Origin: an uncultured Trichococcus sp.
GTDB taxonomy: Bacteria > Bacillota > Bacilli > Lactobacillales > Aerococcaceae
Direction: 5' to 3'
Assembly (NCBI RefSeq): GCF_963663645.1
Contig: NZ_OY760501.1
Location: forward strand, 1 to 51,395
Length of the DNA: 51,395 nt
Shown here piece by piece: positions 9,628 to 17,858 of the stretch. Positions within the stretch are counted from its first letter, which is position 1. Each line of letters starts with the position of its first letter. The notes beneath the pieces are model-generated. The model searched no databases and was not told the origin of the DNA. It saw nothing but the letters and a program-made list of their open reading frames with translations. The position numbers and the translations under genes were made by a program.

Positions 9628-10281
9628 CTATCGTAGTAAATATTTAAGAATTTCAATATCTTTGTAAATCTGCTTTTTTTTGTTCGTTGATTTATTCAGC
9701 TGCTGGAGTGGATAATAATGACATTTTTTCATTTTTTTCCCTGAACCACAGGGACATGGTAAATTTCTGTGTATATTACTGACAGGAACAAGGGATAATA
9801 GATAGATGATTTGATGGATATCCTTTATTTTTAAGAAATCCTGATACGCTTCGAAAATCCCTTGCTCTCCATGGCTACGCTCTTTAAGAGGGACATTGCC
9901 ATAGGAGTCAAAGTATAAATATAAGGTAATGTAATCAGCGATTAAATAGAAATACCGCTTTAAGTCATTTCGGATACCTAAATGTTTCCGAATATCAAAT
10001 TCAGTTCCTAGGCAGAAGGAACCCTTCTTATCTGGGTTTATATGGTGATAGTTCCTTATCTGTCTTTCTCCTATTTCATAGGTAACGGGCAGATCCTGAG
10101 GGAAGGTTTTTGGGATTTCTACTTCTACGAAGTGGTTGAGAAAGAACTTTGCCTTATTCACCTCCCCTCTGCCCGAGTACTTTAGGCGGACAAGAACAGA
10201 GTCCCCATCCTCTTCGATATGGAGTAATTCGATACCACGAATTGGAAGAATAACCCTTCTAATAGCTGGAAGAGAAATCAT
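9628..10281 (-). CDS. E2-like (UBC-fold) CBASS protein with C-terminal SEC-C zinc motif
   Basis: From ATG 10281 the protein has 217 residues. Residues about 1-135 look like the E2-type domain of type II-short CBASS: a proline-rich turn (EIPKTFPQDLP) followed by NYHHINPDKKGSFCLG, where Cys90 is the likely acceptor cysteine with upstream histidines. The C-terminus carries CPCGSGKKMKKCH, a SEC-C zinc-binding motif (Cys176, Cys178, Cys187, His188). The ATG overlaps the CD-NTase stop (ATGA) with GGAGAG upstream, so translation is coupled. E2 proteins of this class are reported to attach the CD-NTase C-terminus to targets and raise signalling without an E1 or protease. No E1 or JAB gene is present here. 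Confidence 0.8.
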   Translation of the reverse strand: MISLPAIRRVILPIRGIELLHIEEDGDSVLVRLKYSGRGEVNKAKFFLNHFVEVEIPKTFPQDLPVTYEIGERQIRNYHHINPDKKGSFCLGTEFDIRKHLGIRNDLKRYFYLIADYITLYLYFDSYGNVPLKERSHGEQGIFEAYQDFLKIKDIHQIIYLLSLVPVSNIHRNLPCPCGSGKKMKKCHYYPLQQLNKSTNKKKQIYKDIEILKYLLR

Positions 10282-11445
10282 AGTGACGCTCTCCATGAAG
10301 AAACAGAATGATTATCTACTTGGAATTCCGATGGAGATGAAGAAGAAAGTTCTAGTTGAAGTGAATCGGACAAGACCTCTGCTCTGTGGGAATGAGTCAT
10401 AGTTCCTGTGGTTAATTCCTGTGAGATAGTCGTCAGTTTTGTAATCCAATCAAAGAAGTGATTAGCTCGTTCTGGATTTTCATTCCAAGAACTCAATATG
10501 TTGTCTAAACCATTTGTAGGGTTCTTGAATTCCCACTGATTCCCCCTGCGTAGGATGATATCAGAGATGACATATCCAGATATACTGCTTCCATAAGACT
10601 CCACCTGCTTCTGGTAGTTTTTCAAGTAACTTAGTTGCTCGATGATTTGAGAGAGAAGCTCGCCTTCATTCTCAGCTGGGTATATTCTCGGTGCTAAGCT
10701 TGCTACTAATGTAGAGATGACAATGGAGGATGGCTTTAAGTCGGAAGATTTTCTAGAGTAAAAGACGTCACGATGTCGTTTCATCAGCTTTATGACATTA
10801 CATAGCAGATTTGTTGCTTTATCCTCTGGCAAATCTTCAATACTACCAGCATTTTTATTATTTCTCGATTCCCCGCATCCTTTTCTCAAAACCACGCACT
10901 TGATTTTCAAACCAAGTTCTATATCCAGCTGGATTATTGGTTATCCATGTAGCAGTTGCACCGGATAAATCAGGAATAGCAATTGAGGATGGTACATATT
11001 GAGGCTCTGCTGTAAGGGAAAGCAATCTACTGATCATAATGGGAGATTCGGGGACACTAGGAATGATGTCAATGGAAAAGTCTACACCTTCCTGATTCGC
11101 ATACTCAACAGTAAAGCATTTATCATATTGGATATATGCGTACCCTTTTTGATCTAAAGCCTCTTGGAAAAGAGACATTAAGTGATCAGGACGGATATTG
11201 TCTTTATCAAGGCTTTTCACCTCACAAATGACATCTACATCATAAGCTTTGTCCTTTCCTTTTAAGAAAGGACGAACTACTGTTTTCGTGGCGAAAGATC
11301 CTTGTGGGTAAAAGTCTATATCCAAGCCTGTTTCCTTTAGTGCTTTACAGATATTCGTATACAGGATCTCGGCTCTTTTACGCTGAGTTTGAGTTAATTC
11401 GATTTTATCCAGTAATTCTTGCAGTAAATTGATGTTATAGCCCAT
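10278..11445 (-). pseudogene. CBASS CD-NTase (cGAS/DncV-like nucleotidyltransferase), one frameshift
   Basis: Removing one base from the C4 run at 10871-10874 joins two frames into a 388-residue CD-NTase, the usual size. The first part (195 residues, ATG 11445) has the nucleotidyltransferase signature PQGSFATKT with Gly49-Ser50, the metal ligands DVD at 69-71 and a third acidic residue in SIDIIPSVPE (Asp126). The second part holds the helical OAS-like C-terminal domain (ATNLLCNVIKLMKRHRDVF, SSIVISTLVASLAP). The catalytic half is intact but would lack the C-terminal domain. Product nucleotide cannot be read from sequence. It heads the minus-strand CBASS operon behind a LexA-boxed promoter. Confidence 0.85.
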
Positions 11446-11484
11446 AGTATCTTTCCCCTCACTGATTCAATTCTTCTTACAGTA

Positions 11485-11513
11485 AGCATAACATTCGAAC
11501 GAATGTTCCACAA
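11485..11513 (-). promoter_or_regulatory. CBASS promoter with LexA box in the spacer
   Basis: On the minus strand, TTGTGG (11508-11513) and TATGCT (11485-11490) are 17 bases apart, with ATG about 40 bases downstream. The spacer contains GGAACATTCGTTCG (11496-11509), a perfect GAACN4GTTC LexA core. Binding of LexA there would occlude polymerase. The -35 is weak, so the promoter call is moderate; the dyad itself is unambiguous. Confidence 0.65.
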
Positions 11514-11516
11514 TAG

Positions 11517-11567
11517 AAAACACTATATATAGTTCTTATTTTTACATGAACCTATATATAGTGTTTT
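11517..11567. terminator. Hairpin upstream of the CBASS promoter
   Basis: Perfect 16-bp arms (11517-11532 AAAACACTATATATAG and 11552-11567) are followed on the plus strand by T residues. It isolates the CBASS promoter from the sugar operon transcribed toward it, or is part of an old insertion junction. Confidence 0.5.
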
Positions 11568-11584
11568 TTCTTAGCGTTAAACTT

Positions 11585-11606
11585 TTTATTAACTCAAATT
11601 TCGCAC
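11585..11606 (+). mobile_element. Solo terminal-repeat relic of the IS4-family element
   Basis: The 22 bases TTTATTAACTCAAATTTCGCAC match the left end and flank of the intact insertion sequence at 46535-46556 at 21 positions. No transposase sequence accompanies it, so it appears to be the scar or solo end of a former copy beside the CBASS operon. Confidence 0.5.
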
Positions 11607-11723
11607 TTTATATATTGAAGGTAGTGTTGACAAAGGTATCTAATTCGCCAGTGTTGGAAAATGCACTACTCAATACTCTTGAGTTAGGACTATTTTATTC
11701 TCGCCTTCAAAGTATCCACCCGT

Positions 11724-11769
11724 AAAAAATAAGTATGTGCTCATCAATTGAAGATGGTACATACTTATT
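11724..11769 (-). terminator. Terminator of the mannose-family PTS operon
   Basis: Arms AATAAGTATGT (11728-11738) and ACATACTTATT (11759-11769) form an 11-bp stem with T residues following on the minus strand, about 30 bases after the epimerase stop. Confidence 0.75.
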
Positions 11770-11798
11770 CTAGTTGCTTGTGAAATTATATTACTATC

Positions 11799-12479
11799 CT
11801 ATGTTTTAGTTTGAAGATTTACTCCCTGTCTAGACCTGTAGATTGAAATCAATTCATCATAACTTTGATCTTTACCAAATAGCGCAGACGTACCAAGAAC
11901 AAAGCCTTTCACACCTGAATTCTTCCACTTTTGAATCTTATCTGGGGTTATTGCACCATCAACAACTAATTCAAAATGATGGTCAGTTTTGAGCGTTAGT
12001 AGTTGATGGATTTTATCATCAACAAAGTCTAAATATTTTTGGCCCGAAAAACCTACATAAACCGTCATTACCAAAACATAATCTACAAGAGGTAATAGTT
12101 CTTGTATCTCAGAAATTGATGTACCTGGGTTTAGGACGATACCCGCCTTTTTTCCGTAACTTTTTATTTTATATAACGTTGATTCAGGTAGGTTCTCAGA
12201 GTTAGGATGGATATATATGATATCCGCTCCTAATTCAGCGAACATTTGGACATAGGCACTTGGTTTTTCTACCATTAAGTGAACATCTAGCATTAAATCA
12301 GTCGTTTCTCGAATGACCTTAAAATCTTGTAACCCCATACCAATTGTAGGAACATATTTTCCGTCCATAATATCAATGTGGAATATATCTGCACCGGCCT
12401 TTTCTAAGCTGGTTACTTCATTTTTCAAGTTACCAAAGTCTGCGCACATCATTGACGGACATAAGTATATATCAGCCAT
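11799..12479 (-). CDS. Ribulose-phosphate 3-epimerase family, AlsE-like hexulose-6-phosphate epimerase
   Basis: This is a 226-residue TIM barrel. Metal and catalytic segments of the family are present: SMMCADF at the N-terminus, FHIDIMDGKYVP, DVHLMVEKPS, VLVMTVYVGFSGQ and VVDGAI. The first segment CPSMMCAD and YIHPNSE are closer to E. coli AlsE (D-allulose-6-phosphate 3-epimerase) than to housekeeping Rpe (from memory). Located at the end of an operon with a mannose-type PTS and ManA, it probably interconverts a C3-epimeric ketose-6-phosphate and fructose-6-phosphate. It is only about 32% alike by eye to the second epimerase at 20553, so the two are not a recent duplication. Substrate is inferred. 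Confidence 0.8.
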   Translation of the reverse strand: MADIYLCPSMMCADFGNLKNEVTSLEKAGADIFHIDIMDGKYVPTIGMGLQDFKVIRETTDLMLDVHLMVEKPSAYVQMFAELGADIIYIHPNSENLPESTLYKIKSYGKKAGIVLNPGTSISEIQELLPLVDYVLVMTVYVGFSGQKYLDFVDDKIHQLLTLKTDHHFELVVDGAITPDKIQKWKNSGVKGFVLGTSALFGKDQSYDELISIYRSRQGVNLQTKT

Positions 12480-12514
12480 TGAATCCTCCGTTTCATCCTA
12501 AATTTATCATTTAC

Positions 12515-13327
12515 TCAGAAAAAAATATCTGATAAAACTTGACTAACTCCACTACTGTTATTATCTGGACAAATTATATCTGCCATTTCTTTAACTAATG
12601 GTGAAGCATTATGCATTGCAATAGCTAAACCAGATAAATTCAACATTTGTATGTCATTCTGTTGGTCACCTATAGCAATTACATTTTCTCGATCAATCTC
12701 TAACGAGCGCATAATTTTCTTTAAACCAGATGCTTTATCAACATTTTCTTTCAAAATCTCAAAATACATTTCATCACTACGTACGCAGTTATATTTTTCG
12801 ACAAACCACTGAGGGAGTAGCTGAGTTTTATGATTCAACATTTCGCTATCAGCTGTGAATAAAGCTTTATGGATATGCTTATGTTTAGCAAGGGCTGACG
12901 GAGTTTTCGTAAAGATATCCATATCAGATAAATAAGCGTCTAAAATAATGTACTTGTTGATTGGATTGTTATGGGTAATCAATTGATTGCTATCTAAGAA
13001 ATGCAAGCTTATTTCTAAGTCATCAGCCATTTGGATTATCTCTTCGATTTCACTCCGCTTAAAATGCTCTTCATGAATGATTTTGTCTTGAATCACGTTA
13101 TACACGACTGCACCATTGTTACAGACCAAAAAATCAATGTCCCCGTGCTCAAACATATTTAGATATGGCTTTACTCCAGAAATTGGTCTACCTGTGCTTA
13201 TGACAGTAAAGACACCTTTTTCTTTGACTTGTTTAATTGCTTTTATGTTTTCCTTAGTCAATTTTTTCTCATCATTAAGCAATGTCCCGTCCATATCTAT
13301 CGCTATTAGCTTGTACAAATAACACAC
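12515..13327 (-). CDS. HAD-superfamily Cof-type phosphatase
   Basis: The 270-residue protein begins YKLIAIDMDGTLLND, giving HAD motif I with the nucleophile and acid Asp pair. Motif II Ser/Thr is in TVISTGRP, and the C-terminal motif IV is in VIAIGDQQNDIQML. The middle carries the type IIB cap of Cof/YbiV-like enzymes. These hydrolyse sugar phosphates or related metabolites. It touches the ManA gene by one base at the upstream end, so it is co-transcribed and may relieve sugar-phosphate build-up. Exact substrate is unknown. Confidence 0.85.
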   Translation of the reverse strand: MCYLYKLIAIDMDGTLLNDEKKLTKENIKAIKQVKEKGVFTVISTGRPISGVKPYLNMFEHGDIDFLVCNNGAVVYNVIQDKIIHEEHFKRSEIEEIIQMADDLEISLHFLDSNQLITHNNPINKYIILDAYLSDMDIFTKTPSALAKHKHIHKALFTADSEMLNHKTQLLPQWFVEKYNCVRSDEMYFEILKENVDKASGLKKIMRSLEIDRENVIAIGDQQNDIQMLNLSGLAIAMHNASPLVKEMADIICPDNNSSGVSQVLSDIFF

Positions 13328-14236
13328 CTACTTAAAATATAGTTTTGGGGTTGCAATGACTACTTCTTCTGCAGCTTGAGAGATACTTATCGTTTCGTTC
13401 GGTAACACAAGAATGCTCATTCCAGTAGGTATGCTATGGCCATCAACACACATGCTTCCTTTGGAAACGGTGATAGCTACCGCTACGTCTGTAGTATTGT
13501 GATATACATTCTCTAAAGTTTTTCTTACCATAGTATATGGCTGTTCTGATACTAAAATATCTTTTGGAAACTCGCTGCTTTTAACGCGGTTTGCGGTATT
13601 TAACGTTTCTATTGCAGCTTCTAAATGTAGGTCTCGGAGGTTTCCGTCATTATCTAAACGATTATAGTCAAAGAAACGATATGTGATATCTGTCGATTGT
13701 TGTATTTCATAAACAAGGGATCCACGTGTCAAAGCGTGAAGAGTACCCGAAGGGATATAAACTAAATCATTTTTTGAAATAACCTTTTTCCCAACTACAC
13801 TTTCATAGTCTCCGTTCAGAATGCTTCTCTTGATTTCCTTTTTATCTTCTATTAATGAATCAGCATATATCCAACCGTTGCTAGGAGGCTCAATAAAATA
13901 CCATGATTCACTCTTGCCGTATAAGGTGTTCTCATGATTTTTAGCATAGTCGTCCGTTGGGTGAACTTGTATACTTAAATCCTCATCTGCGCTAGTAAAC
14001 GAAATAATGATTGGATAATCAACCCCTGGTGTTATCCCGAATTTTTCAGGGGCCGCTTTTACAGCTTCATAAAGGGTGCGGTGCTCATCCCCTGCTAAAA
14101 TTTCATTACTCAGCTCTTCAATGCCAGATACAGAATACACAGATCCTATTCTCTCGATACTGGAATTCCCTGAATATTGGTGCAGTCTAGGAGTTCCCCA
14201 AATTCTTTCTTTAGAAATTGGCTTAAGTACTATCAT
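13328..14236 (-). CDS. manA: Mannose-6-phosphate isomerase, class I
   Basis: This 302-residue cupin enzyme interconverts mannose-6-phosphate and fructose-6-phosphate. The zinc-site segments are visible: IQVHPTDDYA (Gln and His), KSESWYFI (Glu) and IPSGTLHAL (His). Other family landmarks are the N-terminal KERIWGTPRL and the QQSTDITYRFFDYNR stretch. Length is typical of short Firmicutes ManA. It lies between the PTS genes and the HAD gene in one minus-strand operon, suggesting that the imported sugar or a downstream product is an aldohexose-6-phosphate, or that the isomerase acts on an epimer of mannose-6-phosphate. Confidence 0.92.
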   Translation of the reverse strand: MIVLKPISKERIWGTPRLHQYSGNSSIERIGSVYSVSGIEELSNEILAGDEHRTLYEAVKAAPEKFGITPGVDYPIIISFTSADEDLSIQVHPTDDYAKNHENTLYGKSESWYFIEPPSNGWIYADSLIEDKKEIKRSILNGDYESVVGKKVISKNDLVYIPSGTLHALTRGSLVYEIQQSTDITYRFFDYNRLDNDGNLRDLHLEAAIETLNTANRVKSSEFPKDILVSEQPYTMVRKTLENVYHNTTDVAVAITVSKGSMCVDGHSIPTGMSILVLPNETISISQAAEEVVIATPKLYFK

Positions 14237-14277
14237 TTTTCAATCTCCCTTACATCGTTACTTATTGATATTGTAGT

Positions 14278-15087
14278 TTAAAATACACCTAGCAATACAC
14301 CCACAGTAACAATTGCCGTCAAAATAAGTATAACTTTGGTTGCACTCATTCTTTTTTTAGCAATTAGCCACCACGATAATATGACCATCAATAATGGTAG
14401 CAATCGCGGGAAAATTCCATCCATGACTGATTGGAGCTCCTGTACCTCAGTCCCCATGGGTATTGTTAATGCAGTTGATAAATAGATATTAGAAGCTGCT
14501 AATCCTCCAACTACCATAATCCCTAAGATATTAAAAGCATCTGTGATTCTTTGGGCATTTTCTCCAACAATAACATCGATTGCATTTACACCTAATTTAT
14601 AGCCATAATTAAAGGATAAGTAGCTTATCAATGGACCTGCGATACCAAATGAAATCATGTAGAATAATGGTCCGATGGCACTTCCGTTAACTGCCATTCC
14701 CATGGCGATGGAAAGTAGTAACGGAACAATGATACCTTGAATGATTGAATCACCAATTCCTGCTAAAGGGCCCATTAAAGTAGCTTTGATATTGACAGGC
14801 ATATCTTCACTTACTTCTTCACCTAAAGCAATCTGTTCTTCTAAGGACGTCACAATTCCATTAATTAATTGTCCGGTTTGTGGTTCTGTGTTGTAAAACA
14901 TAGAGTGTCTAGTCATCAATCGGCGTTGTGCTTCGAGATCATCTTTATAAAATTTCTTTGCGAATGGAATAAATGCATATGCCCAGGCATGAGCTTGTAA
15001 TTTTTCATAACTCATGGATGACAGATGAGTAAAACCCCAACGAGCCCAAATTTGTCTACGATCTTTAACTGTTAATTTTTCCTGCAT
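14278..15087 (-). CDS. PTS mannose-family membrane component IID
   Basis: The 269 residues match the IID subunit of mannose/fructose/sorbose PTS permeases: a soluble N-terminal half (RWGFTHLSSMSYEKLQAHAW, RRLMTRHSMFYNTEPQTGQL) and conserved ATLMGPLAGIGDSIIQGI, followed by several C-terminal membrane segments ending at the stop. It works with IIC as the translocation unit. It starts about 20 bases after IIC. Confidence 0.94.
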   Translation of the reverse strand: MQEKLTVKDRRQIWARWGFTHLSSMSYEKLQAHAWAYAFIPFAKKFYKDDLEAQRRLMTRHSMFYNTEPQTGQLINGIVTSLEEQIALGEEVSEDMPVNIKATLMGPLAGIGDSIIQGIIVPLLLSIAMGMAVNGSAIGPLFYMISFGIAGPLISYLSFNYGYKLGVNAIDVIVGENAQRITDAFNILGIMVVGGLAASNIYLSTALTIPMGTEVQELQSVMDGIFPRLLPLLMVILSWWLIAKKRMSATKVILILTAIVTVGVLLGVF

Positions 15088-15108
15088 TGCTGTTCACCTC
15101 TCCGCTCT

Positions 15109-15933
15109 TTAAAATAATTCGTCATCTTCGAATACTGCTGCACTAGATCCTCCGCTCTCAGTTACAACACCTCGGCGCTCTGAAGCAAGGTATACAACAT
15201 ACGCAACAAGTGCTGCAATAAAGACTAAAGCAATCATACTTAGTCCAGCGAATGCCATCAGTACAAATCCAGCAAAGAAGAATATAAAATGACTACTCTC
15301 TTTAATAACAATATTCATTAACATTGCGATACCTAATGCAGGAAGTACGCCACCTAGGACTGAAATAATATGTGTAACTACTTCTGGAATGGTATTCAGC
15401 AACCCATCAACTAGAGGTTGTCCATAATAAACGGCTAGAAATACAGGTACTGCACGAAGTAAAAAGGTGGTAATTTGTGGTCCAATTACATGATTGAATG
15501 TGATACCGTTGTAATCAAGTTCTTCTGCAGCCTTTTGTGCTTTCGTATTCCAGAAAGAATACGCTGCCATTCTACTATTGTAGAAAATCAACCCGAAGGT
15601 TTGTCCGATTAAAATTGCAAGGGTGACTGCAATTGCGGGATTCCCTCCAGTTGCCATTGCTAAACCAATTCCGCCATAAGAGGCATAAGTGATTTCGCTA
15701 TTGGTAGCCCCACCAGTAGTCAAATTTGCGATGAACACCCCTTGGACAGCGACACCACAGAGAACGCCTGCTGTAACATCGCCAAACGCTAAACCGACAA
15801 GTAATCCAGCAACTAACGGTCTCCCTAAGATATAAAACCCACCAGTGATACCGAACAACCACGGTGTTTCAATCGCACCGAGATAGCAGAAAATCCCTGT
15901 TAATAATGCTGATAGCAACAAACTAGTTTCCAT
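15109..15933 (-). CDS. PTS mannose-family membrane component IIC
   Basis: The 274-residue integral membrane protein has about seven or more hydrophobic helices. The family landmarks are PLVAGLLVGLAFGDVTAGV and GVFIANLTTGGATNSEITYA. A short acidic, Ser-rich cytoplasmic tail follows. It forms the sugar channel with IID. It lies between IIB and IID in the standard order A-B-C-D. Confidence 0.94.
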   Translation of the reverse strand: METSLLLSALLTGIFCYLGAIETPWLFGITGGFYILGRPLVAGLLVGLAFGDVTAGVLCGVAVQGVFIANLTTGGATNSEITYASYGGIGLAMATGGNPAIAVTLAILIGQTFGLIFYNSRMAAYSFWNTKAQKAAEELDYNGITFNHVIGPQITTFLLRAVPVFLAVYYGQPLVDGLLNTIPEVVTHIISVLGGVLPALGIAMLMNIVIKESSHFIFFFAGFVLMAFAGLSMIALVFIAALVAYVVYLASERRGVVTESGGSSAAVFEDDELF

Positions 15934-15951
15934 TTTATATAACCTCCCTCA

Positions 15952-16446
15952 TTAACTCATAGAATCATATTTTTTCTTCATTGTTGGCCAATTTTTAATG
16001 TCATCATCCGGTAATAATTGGAATTGAACATCTACCCCCTGATTATAAATATAATCGAATGCTTCATAATCTTCCTGATCAAGAGCTACAGTTCGACCTA
16101 AAACTTTTGTACCTGGCCTTGTATTCATTGGGCCAACATTCAATGTTTTACCAAAGTCAACACCAGCACGTAATAAGCTAGCAAATGTCTTTGGGGAATC
16201 ACTAATCAAAAAATAGTCCTTAGGGCCTTCTATAGCTTTAGCAATTTTTTCAGGAGCAACTTCTTCGGAATACACTCCTAACTTTAGATTACCAGCTGCC
16301 GCTCTCAACACTTTCTTACGTAATTCATCACTTGCAATATTATCCCCCACAACCAGTACCCCAAAGACATTTCTTGCTTTAGTCCAACGTGTTGTAGTTT
16401 GTCCGTGAATGACGCGATCATCGATTCTTACTAAGGTAATAGACAT
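15952..16446 (-). CDS. PTS mannose-family phosphotransfer component IIB
   Basis: The 164-residue cytoplasmic protein carries the conserved N-terminus VRIDDRVIHGQTTTRW, where His15 is the phosphorylated residue of mannose-family IIB domains. The remainder (VVGDNIASDELRKKVLRAA, LNVGPMNTRPGTKVL) fits the family. IIA and IIB are separate polypeptides here, as in sorbose-type systems, rather than a fused ManX/IIAB. Confidence 0.94.
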   Translation of the reverse strand: MSITLVRIDDRVIHGQTTTRWTKARNVFGVLVVGDNIASDELRKKVLRAAAGNLKLGVYSEEVAPEKIAKAIEGPKDYFLISDSPKTFASLLRAGVDFGKTLNVGPMNTRPGTKVLGRTVALDQEDYEAFDYIYNQGVDVQFQLLPDDDIKNWPTMKKKYDSMS

Positions 16447-16483
16447 AAATACTCCTCCAATTTAGATTAATAAAACTGTTATT

Positions 16484-16897
16484 TTATAGTCCCAAGTCGT
16501 CTTCCGAATCAGATTCTTCCAATGAAATTGATTCTTTACCAGTATCAACGGCTAACTGTGCTAGCTGATCTAAGTCATTAATAGATGAAAGTGATAACCC
16601 AAGCTCAACTAACATAGGTAAATTCATTCCAGCTATTAAACGTACTTTATCTTCATGCATTAACTTATAACTATAGCTTTCGTTATGGGGCGTTCCTCCT
16701 TTGATATCTGTCAGAATTAACACATTATCGTTAGATGTCAGTTCATCTAACAATTCATTGAGCTTATTCCTAAATGTGCCAATTCCACTATCATCTAAAC
16801 TGATAGCATGAATGTCTTTATTTTTTCCCGCAATCATCGTATAGCTCTCGAATAAACCGTGGCAAAAATTCCCATGTGACGCTAAAACAATTTTCAT
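16484..16897 (-). CDS. PTS mannose-family component IIA
   Basis: The 137-residue protein begins MKIVLASHGNFCHGLFES, with His8 as the HPr-accepting histidine. ILTDIKGGTPHNESY contains the conserved GGTP motif. It is the first gene of the minus-strand operon, preceded by AGGGAGG and a consensus-like promoter. Confidence 0.93.
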   Translation of the reverse strand: MKIVLASHGNFCHGLFESYTMIAGKNKDIHAISLDDSGIGTFRNKLNELLDELTSNDNVLILTDIKGGTPHNESYSYKLMHEDKVRLIAGMNLPMLVELGLSLSSINDLDQLAQLAVDTGKESISLEESDSEDDLGL

Positions 16898-16942
16898 AAT
16901 ATCCTCCCTATATGTAATGTCATATTACTTGTTAACGATTTC

Positions 16943-17033
16943 ATTCTATATCAGTTAAACGCCCATGTCAACGCATTTGTGTTATTATTTTAACATATAA
17001 GTGTTGACATATAGTTAAAAGGTGTTTTATAAT
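16943..17033. promoter_or_regulatory. Divergent promoters with central dyad (PTS operon / deoC)
   Basis: The minus-strand promoter is TTGACA (16966-16971), 17 bases, TAGAAT (16943-16948). The plus-strand promoter is TTGACA (17004-17009), 18 bases, TATAAT (17028-17033). Between them lies TGTTATTATTTTAACA (16980-16995), a dyad well placed as the operator of the GntR regulator encoded downstream, so one regulator could control both operons. Operator ownership is inference. Confidence 0.7.
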
Positions 17034-17077
17034 CCGAATATGTAATAACATAAAAAAGAAATGGGAGATGATCACCA

Positions 17078-17791
17078 ATGACAAAGAAGTACACTATTGA
17101 TGAATTAAGCCGTTTTATAGACCATACCAATCTTGCCGCCTATGCAACTGCAGAAGATATGAGGCTGCTGTGCGACGAAGCTAAAGAATATCATTTTAAA
17201 ATGGTAGCGATTAATCAAGTTCAATCAAAGATATGCGCTCAATTTTTAAAAGATACTGATGTCAACGTCGGTGCAGCGATCTCTTTTCCATTAGGACAAA
17301 CGTCGATAGAATCAAAAGTTTACGAAACTGAAGATGCAATTAAAAATGGCGCCACCGAGATTGACTATGTCATTAATTTAACCGAAGTAAAAAATGGTAA
17401 TTTTGATTACATCAAAGATGAGATGGAGAGAATTGTTAGCGTATGCACTGATCATAACGTAATATCAAAAGTGATTTTTGAGAATGCGTATTTAAGTAAA
17501 GAAGAAATCGTTACGCTTTCAAAAATTGCGAAAGAAGTAAAGCCAGATTTCATCAAAACTTCTACCGGGATGGCACCAACGGGAGCTACAGTAGAGGATG
17601 TTAAACTTATGAAAGAAATTGTAGGTGATGAAGTAAAAGTTAAAGCCGCTGGAGGAGTTCGTGATGTTGACACATTCATTAAAATGGTTCAAAATGGAGC
17701 TGAACGAATCGGAACTAGTTCTGGGATCAAGATAATCGAAGATTTTAAGAACCAGCTACTAACTTCCGGGAAAGAATTTATGGAATTTTAA
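17078..17791 (+). CDS. deoC: Deoxyribose-phosphate aldolase-like class I aldolase
   Basis: The 237-residue TIM barrel has the DeoC signature: [16 protein letters not shown] at the N-terminus, EIDYVIN, the Schiff-base lysine Lys160 in DFIKTSTG, the second lysine in [10 protein letters not shown] (Lys189) and GTSSGIKI at the phosphate site. DeoC cleaves 2-deoxyribose-5-phosphate to acetaldehyde and glyceraldehyde-3-phosphate. There are no nucleoside phosphorylase or deoB genes nearby. Instead it is divergent from a mannose-family PTS, so its natural substrate may be a different ketose or deoxysugar phosphate produced by that pathway. GGGAGATG precedes the ATG. Confidence 0.88.
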   Translation: MTKKYTIDELSRFIDHTNLAAYATAEDMRLLCDEAKEYHFKMVAINQVQSKICAQFLKDTDVNVGAAISFPLGQTSIESKVYETEDAIKNGATEIDYVINLTEVKNGNFDYIKDEMERIVSVCTDHNVISKVIFENAYLSKEEIVTLSKIAKEVKPDFIKTSTGMAPTGATVEDVKLMKEIVGDEVKVKAAGGVRDVDTFIKMVQNGAERIGTSSGIKIIEDFKNQLLTSGKEFMEF

Positions 17792-17799
17792 ATAAATTT

Positions 17800-17838
17800 A
17801 AACTCTCTTATTATTTGATAATACTAAGAGAGTTTTTT
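17800..17838 (+). terminator. Terminator after deoC
   Basis: AACTCTCTTA pairs with TAAGAGAGTT (17825-17834) around an A/T loop and is followed by an eight-T run. It also sits just before the GntR gene, so read-through would be partial. Confidence 0.8.
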
Positions 17839-17858
17839 TTGGAAGGATAATTTATCTA

